DNA from: Fratercula arctica
Lineage: Eukaryota; Chordata; Aves; Charadriiformes; Alcidae
Assembly: GCA_947846985.1 (NCBI GenBank)
Contig: CANTUZ010000002.1
Location: 55,694,885-55,758,884, forward strand
Direction: 5' to 3'
Length of the DNA stretch: 64,000 nt
Of the stretch, positions 11,531-25,241 are shown piece by piece. Each line of letters begins with the position of its first letter. Within the stretch, counting starts at the first letter, position 1. The position numbers and the translations under genes are program-made. The notes below the pieces were generated by a model. That model was not told where the DNA came from. It was given only the letters and a program-made list of their open reading frames with translations, and searched no databases.

Positions 11531-14500
11531 AGAAATTTCCACCAGGCCAGAGTCTCTGCTGGTTTCCAAGCTCCTTTGACACCTCTCACTCCGGTTTCAG
11601 GGCTGCAACGTTGCAGCCCTTCATCACAGCAGTCAGACCCTCTGGTCCGGGGACCTGCAGCCCTGGCTGGGCCCAAGCAGAGGTCACTGGGGCCACCAGC
11701 AGCCGTGTTGGGCTCGCGGTGCCCACGCTGCTGAAAGCAAGCCGTGCACTTCGACTTGCCACTGCACTGCTCTCAGCATTGTCCTCCTGTCCATCGCTCA
11801 CTCCTGTCTCGGCGTAGCAGCCAGCAGCAATACTCTGTCTCCAGACTGGTTTCAGGTTTTTGATCTCGTTCCTGAAATTTCAACTTGCCGCCAAAACTAG
11901 AGGGCAGAGCCCACAAAACTCTCTGTCCTCCCTTGACAGACAAAGCACCCCAAAATCTTTCAAATACAGAATCGCTCAGCACTCAAGGTTTAGCAAAATC
12001 AGCCTTCCCAGGTACCATGGCCCCAAATTCACTTCTGGCATTTATTTCTGCTGTTTGGCCAAGCATGGAATTCCCTGATCTGGAGAGTAGAAATGCAGCG
12101 GCAAACACCGCAAAGCAATACAAAGCCGAACGCTGAAGCTCCAGGCTGTGATCCTGCGCCGGTATTCTTCTACAGGGAGCTGTTCTATGTTTGTTCTACT
12201 TTTCCTTGATTTACTGGATTGGTATGGAACACAAACCAAAAGGTCTTGTACCTGCCAAAAGAAAATGTATCATGCACCCAGTAAGTCCATTTATGTTTCC
12301 TGAGACCTTGTATTTCTGACGTCTGTCCAGACCCAGACCTGCATGACACATTTTCGTGAAGCAGATTTAGCACACCAGCTGCAGCAGTAACAATGTTGAT
12401 TAAGAAATTGTCACCTATATAAAGGTAAATAAAAAAAAAAAAAAACCCAAACACAAAACAACAAAGCAAAAGAGCAGAAAAACAAAGAAAACACATCATA
12501 GCAACCAAGGAAACTATATTATCCAAAAGATCGCAGGCAGTCTCTTATAATGCTGTTAGGCTGGTGAAAGATCAACAGAAAATCCCAGTGTGCACAGGGC
12601 TCCCAAATTCTTTGAAGCAGTTTTTCACATCTCTTTTAGAGTTTCTGGCCAGTTTGGCATCTGATTCCAAAAGGATCACTTTAATAACAAAAAAACATGA
12701 AAAGATGTGGTCTTAACTTTGATTACTCGTGCATTTTCTTCACCAAAGGATAACCAGCGTAGCACGTATCAGCAGCACAGAGTGTATTTTATGGCATTCG
12801 GGCTATTAGGGGGAGGGAGAACACTTTCCCATGCCTTTTTGTCCCCAGTTGTCCAATATATGGATAGTAGATCCCTCACCGCCAAGCCTGAAAATGCTTT
12901 TTCGTGCTGGTGGATGAGGACCGTGAAGATGTGTGGGCTGTGCTCTGTCATACAGCTGCTCTCTTCTTCCTCAGTCAGTCGACTCGTGCTGGCTTTGCCC
13001 CATTTAATGGCCTTGGACAACAGCCAGAAATGGCTTTTTCACTGGCCGGTTTATCAATGCGCGTGTTGCTCTCCATAAGCTAGACTTTGGAAAGTAATTA
13101 TCAGCGAACAATCAGGCTGATCTCCCTATACGCCCTGTCTGTCGCATATAACATTTATTGTTAATCTCCCTTAACAGAAAGCTTCCCCATTAAGATTTAT
13201 TTTAAAGCAAATGTCTTTCTCTGTGTTGCTGATATCTTAGTCTGAAATAGACGATGTTTAAAAATGAAGAATCATTTACTACCATTTACGCTGCTTGTTT
13301 TCTCCTTATACTCCTTGTGTTATTGTTTATTTGTTGTTATTTTAAAATGAGATTTCACTTCAGTTTCATTCCCATATAGCAGGGATGATCAGTCATTCAT
13401 AGGAAAGTGCTCCTGATGGTGTGGTGATTTTTGAATGTAAAATCTCTAAGGGGAAGGGAGAAGGAGGGTATTACCACTACTGCTGCATCACCACTTTTGC
13501 CGGGTGACGATCCCTGTTCACCCACAATGTTAGCCAGAAGAAGAAGAAATCTGCATCTCTTCTGACTCATCAACAGCATAGTTTCTCATCACACATTTCT
13601 GCTTTTCTGAGCACTCTTCACTCACGTAAAGCAATAAAATGAGAAGACACTGCTCCATAGGAGTCCATTTTACAATACTGATAAGAGAAAAAAATTGGCA
13701 GGTGTCTTGCAGCCGTCTCCATCACAACGATAATTCCAATACAGATATCAACTGCTTAGGAGTAACACAGCGACTTGCACCTCGCAGAGCTCTACGAACA
13801 GCAGCGTACGGAGACTCACAACTCACACCCCAGACATGGCAGATAAAAGACATCCCCATCATAGCACACCACTCTAATAGTCACTGCAGTGACAAATTGG
13901 AGTGGGAAAAGAAGATTATTCAAACAAAGCTGCAGGACAGCCCGGGAGCTGAAATCACGCTGTCATTGTGGATTTGGGAAGGCGGAATGTATGGACTCAA
14001 ATTCATTGCCAGTCGAGACAAACAGATGAGCAATCATGGGAGAGCAACATTAAAAGTTAAATGATTTCAGGTGTACAGGACCTGAATTTTAAATGTCCTT
14101 TTACAAACAGCAGCTTGCGGTTTAGGTCAGCATATAATGGGCAGTAAAAGACTAGCTAAATTATCAGGGCAGTTTCCGTAGGCCTCGCTGCTCTTTGGAT
14201 GTGGGTCAGGGAGAGGAAAGCTGCCTGTCAGAATCTCAAGACAAGGAAAGTAAGGAACACAGTGAGAAATACACATCAAAAGAAGAAATGTTTTCATAAG
14301 ATAAATGTGGTGCCAGACCCTGTGAAAATCTAGTCTGGAGGAAATTTTTAATAAACATCTGCAATTAAAAAACAGGCATGTCCTTTATTTAAAGACTTAG
14401 ACATTTATTTTTAATTAAAATTCTTCTTAATAAAGTCAAATATAGATATTATATTTTATTTTTTTACATTTTCTTTAACTGCCATAACTTTGCATTAACA

Positions 14501-17500
14501 CCTCTCTCTCAGGCATCAACACACTAAGATATGTTGAACCTGTACTAACATTCTGGCACAGAAAACCAGTTCCATCGCTGGGAAGCACTTTATCTGAAAG
14601 GTGCCCTTCGATTTCAGCTTCATTATTTGAACCTGTCTGGCTTCAGAGAGCTCCATACAGGTAGCTTTGTTCCCCTGGGGGTCTGTCCTGCCACTGACTT
14701 CAGTCAGTGAACAGCTGGGTCAACACCCCAGGCTCTGACCCCCCCCAAAACGAGCCTTACGTGGGATAAGCGGCACTAACGAGGGGCCTGCAGAGCTCCC
14801 TCACAGAACGAGCACCAGTGATGCTTCTGTAGGAAACTCGCTCCCGGGTAGCACCCATGGGGCATGGATGGCCGTGCAGTGGGAAGATGTGTTCCTTCCT
14901 CCCTCCAAGTCCTTTTCCCTGAAAAAGAAGGAATTAGAGAAATGACCTCCGTATACAGAAAAAAAAAAAAAAAACTAGAGAGAGAATACCTGGAATTACT
15001 GCGACCTTTGGGTGAATCTTTCCAGGTTTGAGGCTGTGAAAGGAGATAAGAAGACTTGACAAGAGAACGAAAATCCTTTCGGGTTAGCAGGTAGGGGTAG
15101 GAGTGAGTCATTAAGTATCACTTAATTAATACCAGGCATTTTTACTTTTTACACAGTTGAAGTGTCAATAAAATACATACTTGAGGGAAAAATCAGGGTG
15201 ATGAGAAGGGCAAGCTTTCCTGAGATCCAAGAATGAGTTTCTACATGTCCAGGGCTGCAGGGATCCGCAGCTCCATCCCCTGGTGAGGATAACTGCCAAC
15301 CTGGACCCATTGCAAAAGGGGCTGCACAAAGAAATTGGCCTTAAACTCTATGATTTAGGCAGCAACAGTATCGTGATAGGCTGTATATACAGTACCAATT
15401 CCAGTGTTAGGAATGAATGCTGAATAGGATACCCATGCTTTGGTTGGCCTCATCCTCATGTGTCAGGTTTTAAACTAAAAACACAGGGAATGGCATAGAA
15501 GATGAATTTTGGAGAATCATGTTGGATGACAACACATAAGCTTTCCCAACAAAGTAGAAAAACTCCCATAACACAATTAAAAAAAAAAAAAAAAAAAAAA
15601 AGGAGGCTCCCAAACTTAGACTTTTAGGAAGCTTGTAAATTTTCTGAAAAGTACCAACCACTCTTCGCCAAAATTCGGGCTCCCTTAGTCTATCTGAGGT
15701 CAGCATTCAGAAGTCATTGAAAATTGCTTTTGAAAAATCTGGGCATAGACCTGCTCCACGCATTTCATCTTCCCAGTCAGAAGATCACAGGCCAGAACCA
15801 GAAATATCTGCCTTTTTAACTGGCAGCTACAAAGGAGAGAAAGGCTTTCTGTAGGACATCTTTTGGATCTCTCCTGAAAGAAAAGGCGAGATCCAAATAC
15901 ACTCTTTGCTTAAATAGTGTATTCCTGCACATGCAATTTTCCATATCCCTCTTCTTTCCCATCAAATGTATTTATGATATTCCTAGTATTTACAGTAAGA
16001 ATCTAGAAAATCACACCTTTTGTTTGCATAACAACAAAAAATGAATATTGTGACTTTTTTTTTTTTTTAAAGCCATTCCATGGCAGTCTTGTCTTCATGG
16101 GGAATTCCTCACCAGTGGTAAGTTTCTCTCACAAGTCAGGCACTTGTAAAGGGAAGAGCTGCATGACATCAGTTTGATTCCCTAAATGACTCTTTGCTCA
16201 TGAATTGGCTGATAATGGCATTATGAACACATATAGCATCATCTAGTCTCTCCGTTTTTATTCCGAGTGCTAATGCACGTTTACACAGCGCCATTGCCTC
16301 CACCGGTCATGTGGACTAGGAGGAGGGGGAGTGGTGAACGATGTATAATCCTAATCCTGAAATGTTTAAAATTTGGAGGAAGATGACTAGCCACAACTAT
16401 TCTGATTGTGCGTGCCCCTAATTGAATGAAATGCAAGGTAGTATATACATGCAAAATAATAAATACATTTATTTCGTTACAGAGGTCATGGGATTTGGTT
16501 TTCTTCAAGAAGATAGGTGTTCATATACCATTGTGGACTAATTGTGCTGCGTCAATATCTGAAACAGCGTTTTCTAAATATTAGTAGATTTTTCCTCCTA
16601 GTCACCTGGAGCTGGGCTATGGAGGTTGGAAGCCTCCTCTGCTGCTGCAGATCTTGTCTCGAGACTCACTGATTTCACGGAAGCAATAACAATTTAGAGC
16701 AACCAGGGACCTGCTTCCAGGATTGCCTGCAAGAGGAGCACTGCCCAGCTGTTTCTACTAGCCTTAGACCACCGGGCATGTCCTAAAAAGCCAGAGTCTG
16801 CAGGGAATGGTGTGGCCTCTGGCCAAAGGAGAGGGACTTTAATAATGGAAACCGTAGACCATAGCAAAGGACGAATCCAAGCTTCAAAAAGGCACCCCCT
16901 CTCAAGACTTTGTAGCACCTGTTGCTTTAAATTGTGGAGTCTAAGGTCAGGTTTTAAACCTATGGACTCTCTTAAGATACCCCTAGCTTTTGATTATCAA
17001 AGATCCTTATGCAAATCTCTCCTCTCTTTCTTAATATATGGTTTGTTCTCAATTAAGGTAGATTGATCCTGACTTCTTTTCACTTTCTTGCCATAATCCA
17101 CGAATTGTTACAAACTATCCCAAACCAATCTGCATCAGAGTTTTGGGAATGTCAGTGTTTCTCTTATCAAAATTTGTAAGAGCAGCACACTGAAAATTTG
17201 CAATATGTATTTCTATTTGCAGGAAGAAAGTCTCATTTACAATGGCTCCAGTTATATTAGTATTCATCCCAAAGGTGTTCCGGACAGATGCAGTCCCCCT
17301 GGAGCTAATTAAAACGGTTCCCCCTGTAAATGGCCTGACTGGCTTAAGAGATTGTTATTGAGCTGGGGCTAGTGTATTCTTCAGCATATTTGAAAAGCTG
17401 GGTTCCTGGTTTGTTTATTTATTAATTTATTTTTTCCAGAAACATATCTCTGCAGTATTTAAAAGAGCTATAAGCAAACAGCAGGGATGGAAGACAAGTT

Positions 17501-19659
17501 GGCCTGTGCATCCAGATCCCAGCAAAACTTTCTTTGGCCCTTCCCCAGACTCCCTTTTTGATCTGTATCACCTTATTATAGATGTAAGCACGATAATAAA
17601 CACTCCACTCATCCGGCAACTGTCTCTGGAAGGAGATTTTTTTGAACTATTTCAATCATTAGATGAAAAGACACTTTGGATGCTAACAGTTGCTCTAACA
17701 GTCACTATAGGAACCAAACTCTGTTGCAGGCTTCCTAGTTCTTGGCATGTGAGACAGTGATGCTTCTCACACTGTGGGGGGGGAGGGGTGAAAAGTCTTT
17801 AGCTAATAATGTTATGCTGGTCTTATTTTAGAAGCATCTTTTTGCAGCTTTTTGCATCTTTTATCAGAGGCAGCCTTGGTAAAAGTTAAAGTTATACATC
17901 GTCCAAATTAAATTTTAACACCTTCTCCCTTCCCTGTCCCCTCTTCAGAACGGTATTGAGAAATGTTCACACATATTGCTACTCTTCTCCCCGTTGTATC
18001 TCAGAAACGGCACGCAGCAAGAGGAGAGAGCTAACTCCACGGTAATGATACCTCCTAACTTCTCTTAAAAACAGCGCTTTTAGAAGGAAAACCTTTCGTA
18101 AATCTTAATCACCAATGAATTGACTATTACATATCAATTAAATTTTAAAACCCTGCAAATGCCTTTAGATGAACACATCTTGTACGATCAATAATGAATG
18201 CATTGCTCTGTAGAGAGAGGTCATGGATTTCATATATTTCTCTGTATTCCCTGAACACCTGTAAAACAGGGAGGAAGAATAAAATCTGTCATACTAAAGG
18301 AAAATGAGGAACAGGGTCAGAGAGCAGACTGAAGGCTCAGGCCCCTTGGTGTTGTGCTAGAATAAAGATTTTCAGTGGATGGGGCAAAGATTTGCAGAAA
18401 AGGCATGAGTAGAACCTGGTGGTGAATATTTTTCACTGTGTGCTGATTTCTCTTCACCTCATCATTCAAAAACAGCATTTTCAGGTACCCTGCTACTTTT
18501 CTTTTGAGGCAAAAGCTCTAGTCATATCCCCTCCAAAATCAAGAGAAGAATTTCTGATCAAGGTTAATGGAATAGCAGATGAGCATTAAATAAATTTAAG
18601 AGTGTTAGTAGAATAAGTGCAAGTGTCAATAGTTTCACTATGCCAGAGCTGACGTGCACCTTAACAAGGAGCTCAAAGGGGCTGCTGAGAAATGGTGCGA
18701 AGGCACGGGTCAGAGCAGTGATACGCACAAAGCTAATTATTTCAGTAGAGTTGATATCTACCCGTGAACAAATCTTTGAAGCCTCCACTGCTTCTGTATG
18801 TCGAGCGTGAAACAAGTTTCTTCTGATCCTTCGCATCTGCCAAAAAACCCTTTTTCCTGTTAGCCAGTGTCTTCTAAAATACTTCTAAAATCCAAAAACA
18901 AGATTAAAAGATATGGAAGATATGGAAGCAGAGGAGTTTTCTTGGAAAATCTTTTTTTCTCATTGCACCACCTCAGACTTGGAGTGAGGCTGACTTCGTC
19001 TCACTCCACCTAGCTGGCAGCAAGGAGGGAGGAGGATCTCCTTGTCTGGGGTTCCACCTCGCAGGTGGAAGCCCAGCTCCGTGCCTGACCCTGCCAGGAC
19101 ACAAGCGTCGGAGGTGCTTGTGGGAGCAGACCCACAGCATGAGCCGGCACGTGATTTCTGCTCCTTCTGTTTAACCTCTGGGGAAGGAACTGGGGATGAA
19201 AAACTCGGAGGAGATGACATGATGTCTCAAGGGTTCCTGGGGAGGCAAGAGATAATAGTTTGCTTCATGATTACCAGACCTATTAACCTTTCATAGGGAG
19301 ATTTCCCCCGCGTGATCCCTCCATCCCTTGTCAAAAAGACTGAGGTGCCAACAGACCTGGGTTTCTGAGGGAAACTGTAAAACTCAAGAGATTCCAGCCT
19401 GGCTACACATTTTTGGTCTATTTGCAGGATTTCACTGGGACCGGGGGGAAGTAAGGTCCACCTGATGCCAGGAGACTCCCTTGTAGCCTCCATGGTATCC
19501 CCGTGGAGAGCCGTGCTGGGCTCTGGGCTGCTGCAGAGCCGTTCCTGAGCTCTGCTGGGGCAGCCCTGTGCGGGCAGGCATCAGCTGCAAAGTCAGGAAT
19601 GGCTGCTGCCACCGACCGCAGACTAACTGCCCTCTAGCACGGTGCTCACAGCACTCTCA
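11531..19659. other. AMPH-VPS41 intergenic, left part
   Basis: This is unique AT-rich DNA with A-tracts at about 12430-12446, 14958-14973 and 15578-15601, and a T-tract at about 16058-16069. Open frames at 12707-13078 and 13639-14064 are the longest, but they show no recognisable domain, codon bias or splice context. A 10 bp inverted repeat lies at 15862-15897. No gene was recognised. Confidence 0.6.
15862..15897. repeat. Perfect 10 bp inverted repeat with 16-base loop
   Basis: TTTGGATCTC at 15862-15871 pairs with GAGATCCAAA at 15888-15897. It is intergenic. A stem this short can arise by chance in 64 kb. Confidence 0.8.
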
Positions 19660-20007
19660 GGGGGTCTCATCTATGCTTATAAATACTTAAAGGATGGGTG
19701 TCAGGAGGATTGGGTCAGACTCTTTTCAGTGGTGTCCAGCGACAGGACAAAGGGCAATGGGCACAAGCTGGAACACAGGAAATTCCATCTCAACATGAGG
19801 AAAAACAACTTTACTCTGAGGGTGGCAGAGCACTGGAACAGGCTGCCCAGAGAGGTGGTGGAGTCTCTGTCTCTGGAGATACTCAAAGCCCGCCTGCATG
19901 CGTTCCTGTCCAACCTGCTCTAGGTGAACCTGCTTTGGCAGGAGGGCTGGACTATATGACCTCTGAAGGTCCCTTCCAAAACCTACCATTCTGTGATTCT
20001 GTGATTT
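19660..20007 (+). mobile_element. CR1 LINE 3' fragment
   Basis: This plus-strand copy encodes the remnant of the ORF2 C-terminus ([17 protein letters not shown] near 19830-19880). It has a stop after the conserved SNLL end, a short 3' UTR and the terminal repeat TTCTGTGATTCTGTGAT. The reading frame is open from about 19642 to 19923. It is 5'-truncated and intergenic, about 9 kb upstream of AMPH. Confidence 0.93.
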
Positions 20008-23000
20008 GAGAAATGAGGCTTTAAGCGAGGCCCAAAACCCATGTCTCCCTTTTGCAGAGTAGATGCTCAAAATGCCAGACTATTACTAGACAAGTGGGTG
20101 GTAACAATCTCACCTCCTACCCTTCCCTTCCCACAAGGAGAAGAAAAATAAGAAAAATCATGATTTGAGGCATCAGGCGCCGAGTCCCAGTTTCAAAAAG
20201 ACGCCTAGCTACACCCACGTTCACGTGAGAAAAACATCCCTGTCTTCAGCATTTCATAGCAACTGGCAGAGGTGTGCCTGCAGTCGGAGTCGCTCCGAGG
20301 AGCCTGTTTGCAGTCCTCCTTCCCAGGTTGCGGCCGTGCGTGAGCCAAGGGCTGGTTTTGATACAGCCCAGCTGCACAACTCGGGCTCAGGATCCTGAGG
20401 CAACGGCTGGGGCGTGAGGAGACGCTGTGAGAAAGCACATTGGCTAAAGACGTGCAAAGCATGGAAAAGAAAACAGCAGGCAGAGACAAGTTTGTTGAGA
20501 CTGGAGGAAGCTTCACAGGAAAAACTGTAGCCTGAAGAAGTCTTAAAATATAAGGGAAAAACAAGGACTCGGAAGAACAATGTGAAGGTTCAGCCCCGTT
20601 GCAAGGAGGGATGGAGGCCGGTCCCTGGTCTGCCAAGACCCATCCAGTGCCTTGCTGGAGTGGTGGCATATTATCTTACCTGTCAGACAATAGTGGACTG
20701 CTTTGCAATTGTATGTGTGATATACCGTGTAAACCCTGCTATTAGTTTCCATCCACTCATGGTAAAAGTTGCCTAAACAAAGTGACTGAGGGAGTCTGGG
20801 TTGCACAGTTAACGAGTCTTTTCTCCCTCTGCCACTCCTCAGAGCTCAGGAAACTTTGCAAACTCTCTCAGCCCCTCTAGACCCAACTTTGCAACGCGGC
20901 GTAGGCTTTGCGGGACTGAGCTGCTGAGCTTTTTATTTGCATCTAGACCTAATGACCTAGGTAGGAGAAGAAAGGTGGTGGCGACATATGGAGATGCAGG
21001 GGTGAGCAGGGAGCAATGGGACGTGATAAAGATGAGCAGAAGCAGGCTGAACCAGACTGGTGTAGTGTGGACGTGAAAAGATATTTTAAGTTATGCTTTA
21101 TAGTACATGACTCATCAAAATATTGCTTATCATGTAGAGTTTACATGACACATTTCCACATGCTTCGAGCTATAACTCAAAACCTTGATCCAAAAGAGCA
21201 GTGCTGCCAATTCCTGGGCTCCAAAATTAGCCTGCGGATGTCAGAAGGGCAGTAAAATGGGATCATTCGACAGCAGGAACCACAAGACCCCTCTGCTGAC
21301 ACCACCTTTTGCAGCATTCATTACTTTGAAAAACCCCCCTACGTAAAGAATTTGGAAAAGGTAAAGAGCACTCTGCAAGAGAGAGGGAGGAGTTGTCTAT
21401 GCTCGCATTTTGAAGTATATCACGATGCAAATGAACAGAAACTGCTTTCCATATATTGATTATCATCTTTATAACTGAGATGGAACACATTTAACTTAGG
21501 TACGCTGTGAAAATGGTTTTAGAAGAATGCAAAAAGAGAGGAAAACCACTTGCACCAAATCTTTCAGTCTTTTATGGGGAATGAGAATTAAAGGACCACA
21601 CGAATAAGTATAACAGTATCAAACCTATTGCCTGGTTCCCACAAACAGATCACTGCCCAATTAATGTTGGTCTCCTCCATAATCTGATGTGATGAAGAAA
21701 CAGTCCTTGGTAAAGGACCAGGTGGAATTGCTTACATTTTTCATGGATTTTTAATTAAATTACAGTCAAAGAGAACTACAAAGCTCCTTTGAAGTTCTGG
21801 GGCTTCGAGGCCTGTCCCAGCTACTATCAAAGTCAATAAAAACTTCCGTTTGACTTGAATAAGCTTTGGCTTAGGATTTCATACTCTGAGGCACAGGATG
21901 CATCTATCCACGTGTTTTGGCTCTGTGCAACACAAGCCAGCTTTAATTGCAATGTAGGCTTTGGTACCGCCCAACCTTAATGTGCAGTTGCCCATGCAAA
22001 GACAGTGAACAGTTTTGCTCTTAATTTTCAGTGCAGCTGTTACTTTTAATTTGTTTCTAACACGGGCTTCAAGGCCCACGTTTTTCTTAGTGAGCCAGTG
22101 TCATTAGGTGAAAGTGAAAACATTCTCCTTTTGAAATGGAAAAACTCCAAGCCTAATCCCTCTAATTGTATTGCATCCTAGAGGGAACAAAATCAAAGCA
22201 GGCGGCCAGCATTTAAGATTGTTGAGGAAATCAAATTCCTTTGTAAGCCTGTACAGTAATTGTTAAGGGTGGGTTTCATCTCCCCTCCCTGCAGCCCTCT
22301 ATAAGTTAGACCTCTGAATAAATTAGGCTCTACTTAGATGGGTGGATGGAAGCACTCTCCTCCTAGGGCAAATGACAGCCTTTGCCTACGGCTGACACGC
22401 TATGAACTTTAAAGTTAACATTTTTTAAATGGATCAAATTTGGACTGATGAATCGAGGACATCACCGAGAAAAGCCACCAGGAAGATTAAAGTAAACGTC
22501 TAGCCAGGTAGATGCTGCTTAGTGCCTGAAAGGCCAGAGGCTGGAAAGGGGAGAAGGAGAAGAGGTTGGGATACGTATCAAATGATGCTGCGGTATCTAG
22601 TTCAGCCAGTGTGGTTCAGGCAGATGGCCACGATGAATATTTAAAGAGATGTGGCAGCTGAATTGTAATGGAAGCAAAAGCAATGCTGGTGTCAACATGA
22701 AACCATACAAACATTGCTCAAGACCATCAGTTCAGAAGTTTTAAATTTTTTAAATATTTTTCACTGTCCCAGGATCACAACATCATTTTGGTGCCGTAAT
22801 TTTTACAGTGGTGGTCCGTCATGTACATGACGGTTACACCACTGCATCTATAAATTCCAGATGTACAGCCCTTGTGAGGTATTCATAGAAGCAGTCCCAA
22901 TATTTTACTGTAATATCTTAATAAATCAGGTCATGCACTTTATGACCGTAGTGGAACATTTGTCATGAGAGGAACATATTAGGAACAGACGTTTATTAAT

Positions 23001-25049
23001 CCTAAGAGATGCTGTGCGTAACTCACCACAGAGCCAGGAAAGACCACTGCTCAAGAGCTGACATAATTTCAGAACAGACAGGACAACAAAAGGCAGCAAG
23101 CAGAACACCACCGGGTTTTTTTCCCCCTACACCTACACAGATCCTTCTAAAGTGCATAATTAACTTCATTAGGAAAATGTTCTCACCAGTCTTAGCTCAA
23201 TCATCTGCCTATGGAGAAACTGAAAAGTTGAATGGATCAGGAAGATTTTATTAGCTAGCCAGAATCGTGTGAATTTGGTCTGAGGTTTATCGAGGGCAGT
23301 AAGACTCCTTTAACTGTCTTGTATGAGCAACGTGTCAAAGTCTATAATCCCGTGAGTTTTTTGAGTAACGTGCAGATGAGGACGCAGGGCACGTGCTGAT
23401 CAGAGCTAGTGATGGGAATATATTTAGTGCATTGTAGCGCTCGTCAGCAGGTGACAGAGGAGGGGCTGCTAATGACAGGATAAGCTAGAGAAAACAGGCC
23501 CCCTTTGGAACAAACCATTTGCTCTAAAAAGAGCACGTTACGTATTCATCAGTGCTGGTAGCTGCAACTGCGGAAGTTGGATGTGTCATTTCAGGGAGGA
23601 TCTCCAGGTTTCGACGTTCGGTTTCATCCTGAATTTTACCGAGTGTTGAGAGATACAGGATAAAATTAAAACTCTGGAAACAAAGATCATGCCTGTACCG
23701 TGAAATTTTTCTCACCCATTTCTGCTTTATTTATGAAGTTAAAAAGCAACTACACGAAAAACGGATGTATGCGCAAATAGAAACATATCATATGAAAGAT
23801 GTCTAATCATAACGTTTTTATTCCCCCCGCTTTTTTTCTTTCTCCAAGGTGGTCTCTAAAATATTCCAGTGAAACCAATTTACTTTGCAAAGCAGGGCTA
23901 TTTCCACACTCTGACAGAATACTTACCAGCAGCTTGAGGCGTAAGTCTATTGCAGACCCAAAGAAGCAATCTTATAAACAGATTAACGCAACACTGAGAG
24001 GACGTTCTGTAGCTGGTTACGCACCGCCCTTTTGCTTCTTAAAATACATAACTGAGAACAAACAACCAGAATATATGTTGAATAAGATAGCACCATTTTT
24101 TTCTGTTGCTTTTCGTAGTTAAATTAGGCTTAAATGTTGCACTGAAAAGAAGGATGAGTGCTTGAGGATAATTAAAATTACTGCTGTGATTTTAACTATC
24201 ACTGTGCTGAAGTTCTGCTTTCGCAATTGTTGCTTTACACAGTTGATCCGAAGGGAGTCCAGAGTAACAAAAAATTGCAGACATAAAATTGAATACATCT
24301 GAGGGATAGCATCTGTGAAAACCAAATTAACTATGTTATCACATATAGTATAAATCTACCCTTACCTTTTTGTTCATAAACACCGTTAAAAATCTACCAA
24401 ACCAAGTTTCCATGCAATTCTGGCTGACTTTTGTTATCCTGTTCTCATAGGTGGAGATCACAATCACAGACTGTCACTCATCTGTGTCGGCCTCGTGGTC
24501 CAGGCCATCCTCAAACCATCCCCACTCGCTGTGCTTCGATTCACCCCCTAGAGCAGTCACAACGTGCAAACTGGATTCCTTTTGGATGTAGCTAAACCAG
24601 AAAAAGTGCTCCCAGAGTTGATCTTGTTCGCTCCATTTTCTTGCGGGTGCACAGCCCACAGGACCAAGCTAGACTGATTCTAAAGCAAGGCAGGTAAAAC
24701 ATCTATAATGCAGATACTGAATCCTCAGCCCTAGTTGCTTCGCTCCACTCGCACCGCGCTGCTCACTGATGCCAACGTAGCCAGAGATCACTTTTCTCTG
24801 TTTTTCAGTGTCAAGAAATCACTCCAGAACATGGATTTCCCCCACCTCACTCTGGTACGGGCGCACCAAGGTCAGAGTGTGAGACAAGAGATTTTGCTTT
24901 CATCACAGGAAGGTTTTGTGTTAGGTATTTTTCCCTGTCCTTTTTTTTTTTTTCCTCCTCTGTTTTGTTTTTCTTTTAGTTGTTTTCTGTTTTTATTTTT
25001 ACAGTTCAATCACATGATAGAAAGATTCATAACACACAAATAAATTTTT
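20008..25049. other. AMPH-VPS41 intergenic, middle part
   Basis: No gene was recognised. The sequence is largely unique. It includes a strong imperfect palindrome at 22806-22844. Open frames are all short or overlap in several phases. Confidence 0.6.
22806..22844. repeat. Imperfect palindrome with perfect 18 bp core
   Basis: The core CCGTCATGTACATGACGG (22816-22833) is its own reverse complement. It is flanked by a further 8 bp inverted pair, CAGTGGTG at 22806-22813 and CACCACTG at 22837-22844, separated from the core by 2-3 unpaired bases. The whole could form a hairpin or cruciform. Function unknown. Confidence 0.85.
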
Positions 25050-25241
25050 CACAATAAGAACAATCAGCCATTGGAATAATCTCCCCAGGAAAGCGATGGA
25101 TTCCCCACCATTGGACACTTTTAAGATTTGGCTGGACAGGGTGCTGGGCCATCTTTGTCTAGATCGTGGTTTTGCCAAGAGAGATTGTACCAGATGATCC
25201 TTGAGGTGCCTTCCAACCTGGTATTCTATGATTCTATGATA
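25050..25241 (+). mobile_element. CR1 LINE 3' fragment, second subfamily
   Basis: The plus strand reads TTGGAATAATCTCCCCAGG, GGACAGGGTGCTGGGCCATC and a TGATCCTTGAGGTGCC word, then ends in ATTCTATGATTCTATGAT. This is a CR1 3' end of a different subfamily from the copy at 19660. It is 5'-truncated. Confidence 0.9.

Noticed and set aside
12707..14064. Open frames of 123 and 141 codons as possible lineage-specific genes
   Set aside because: No recognisable domain, no similarity I can name, no supporting splice or poly(A) arrangement. Lengths are within chance for 64 kb in six frames.
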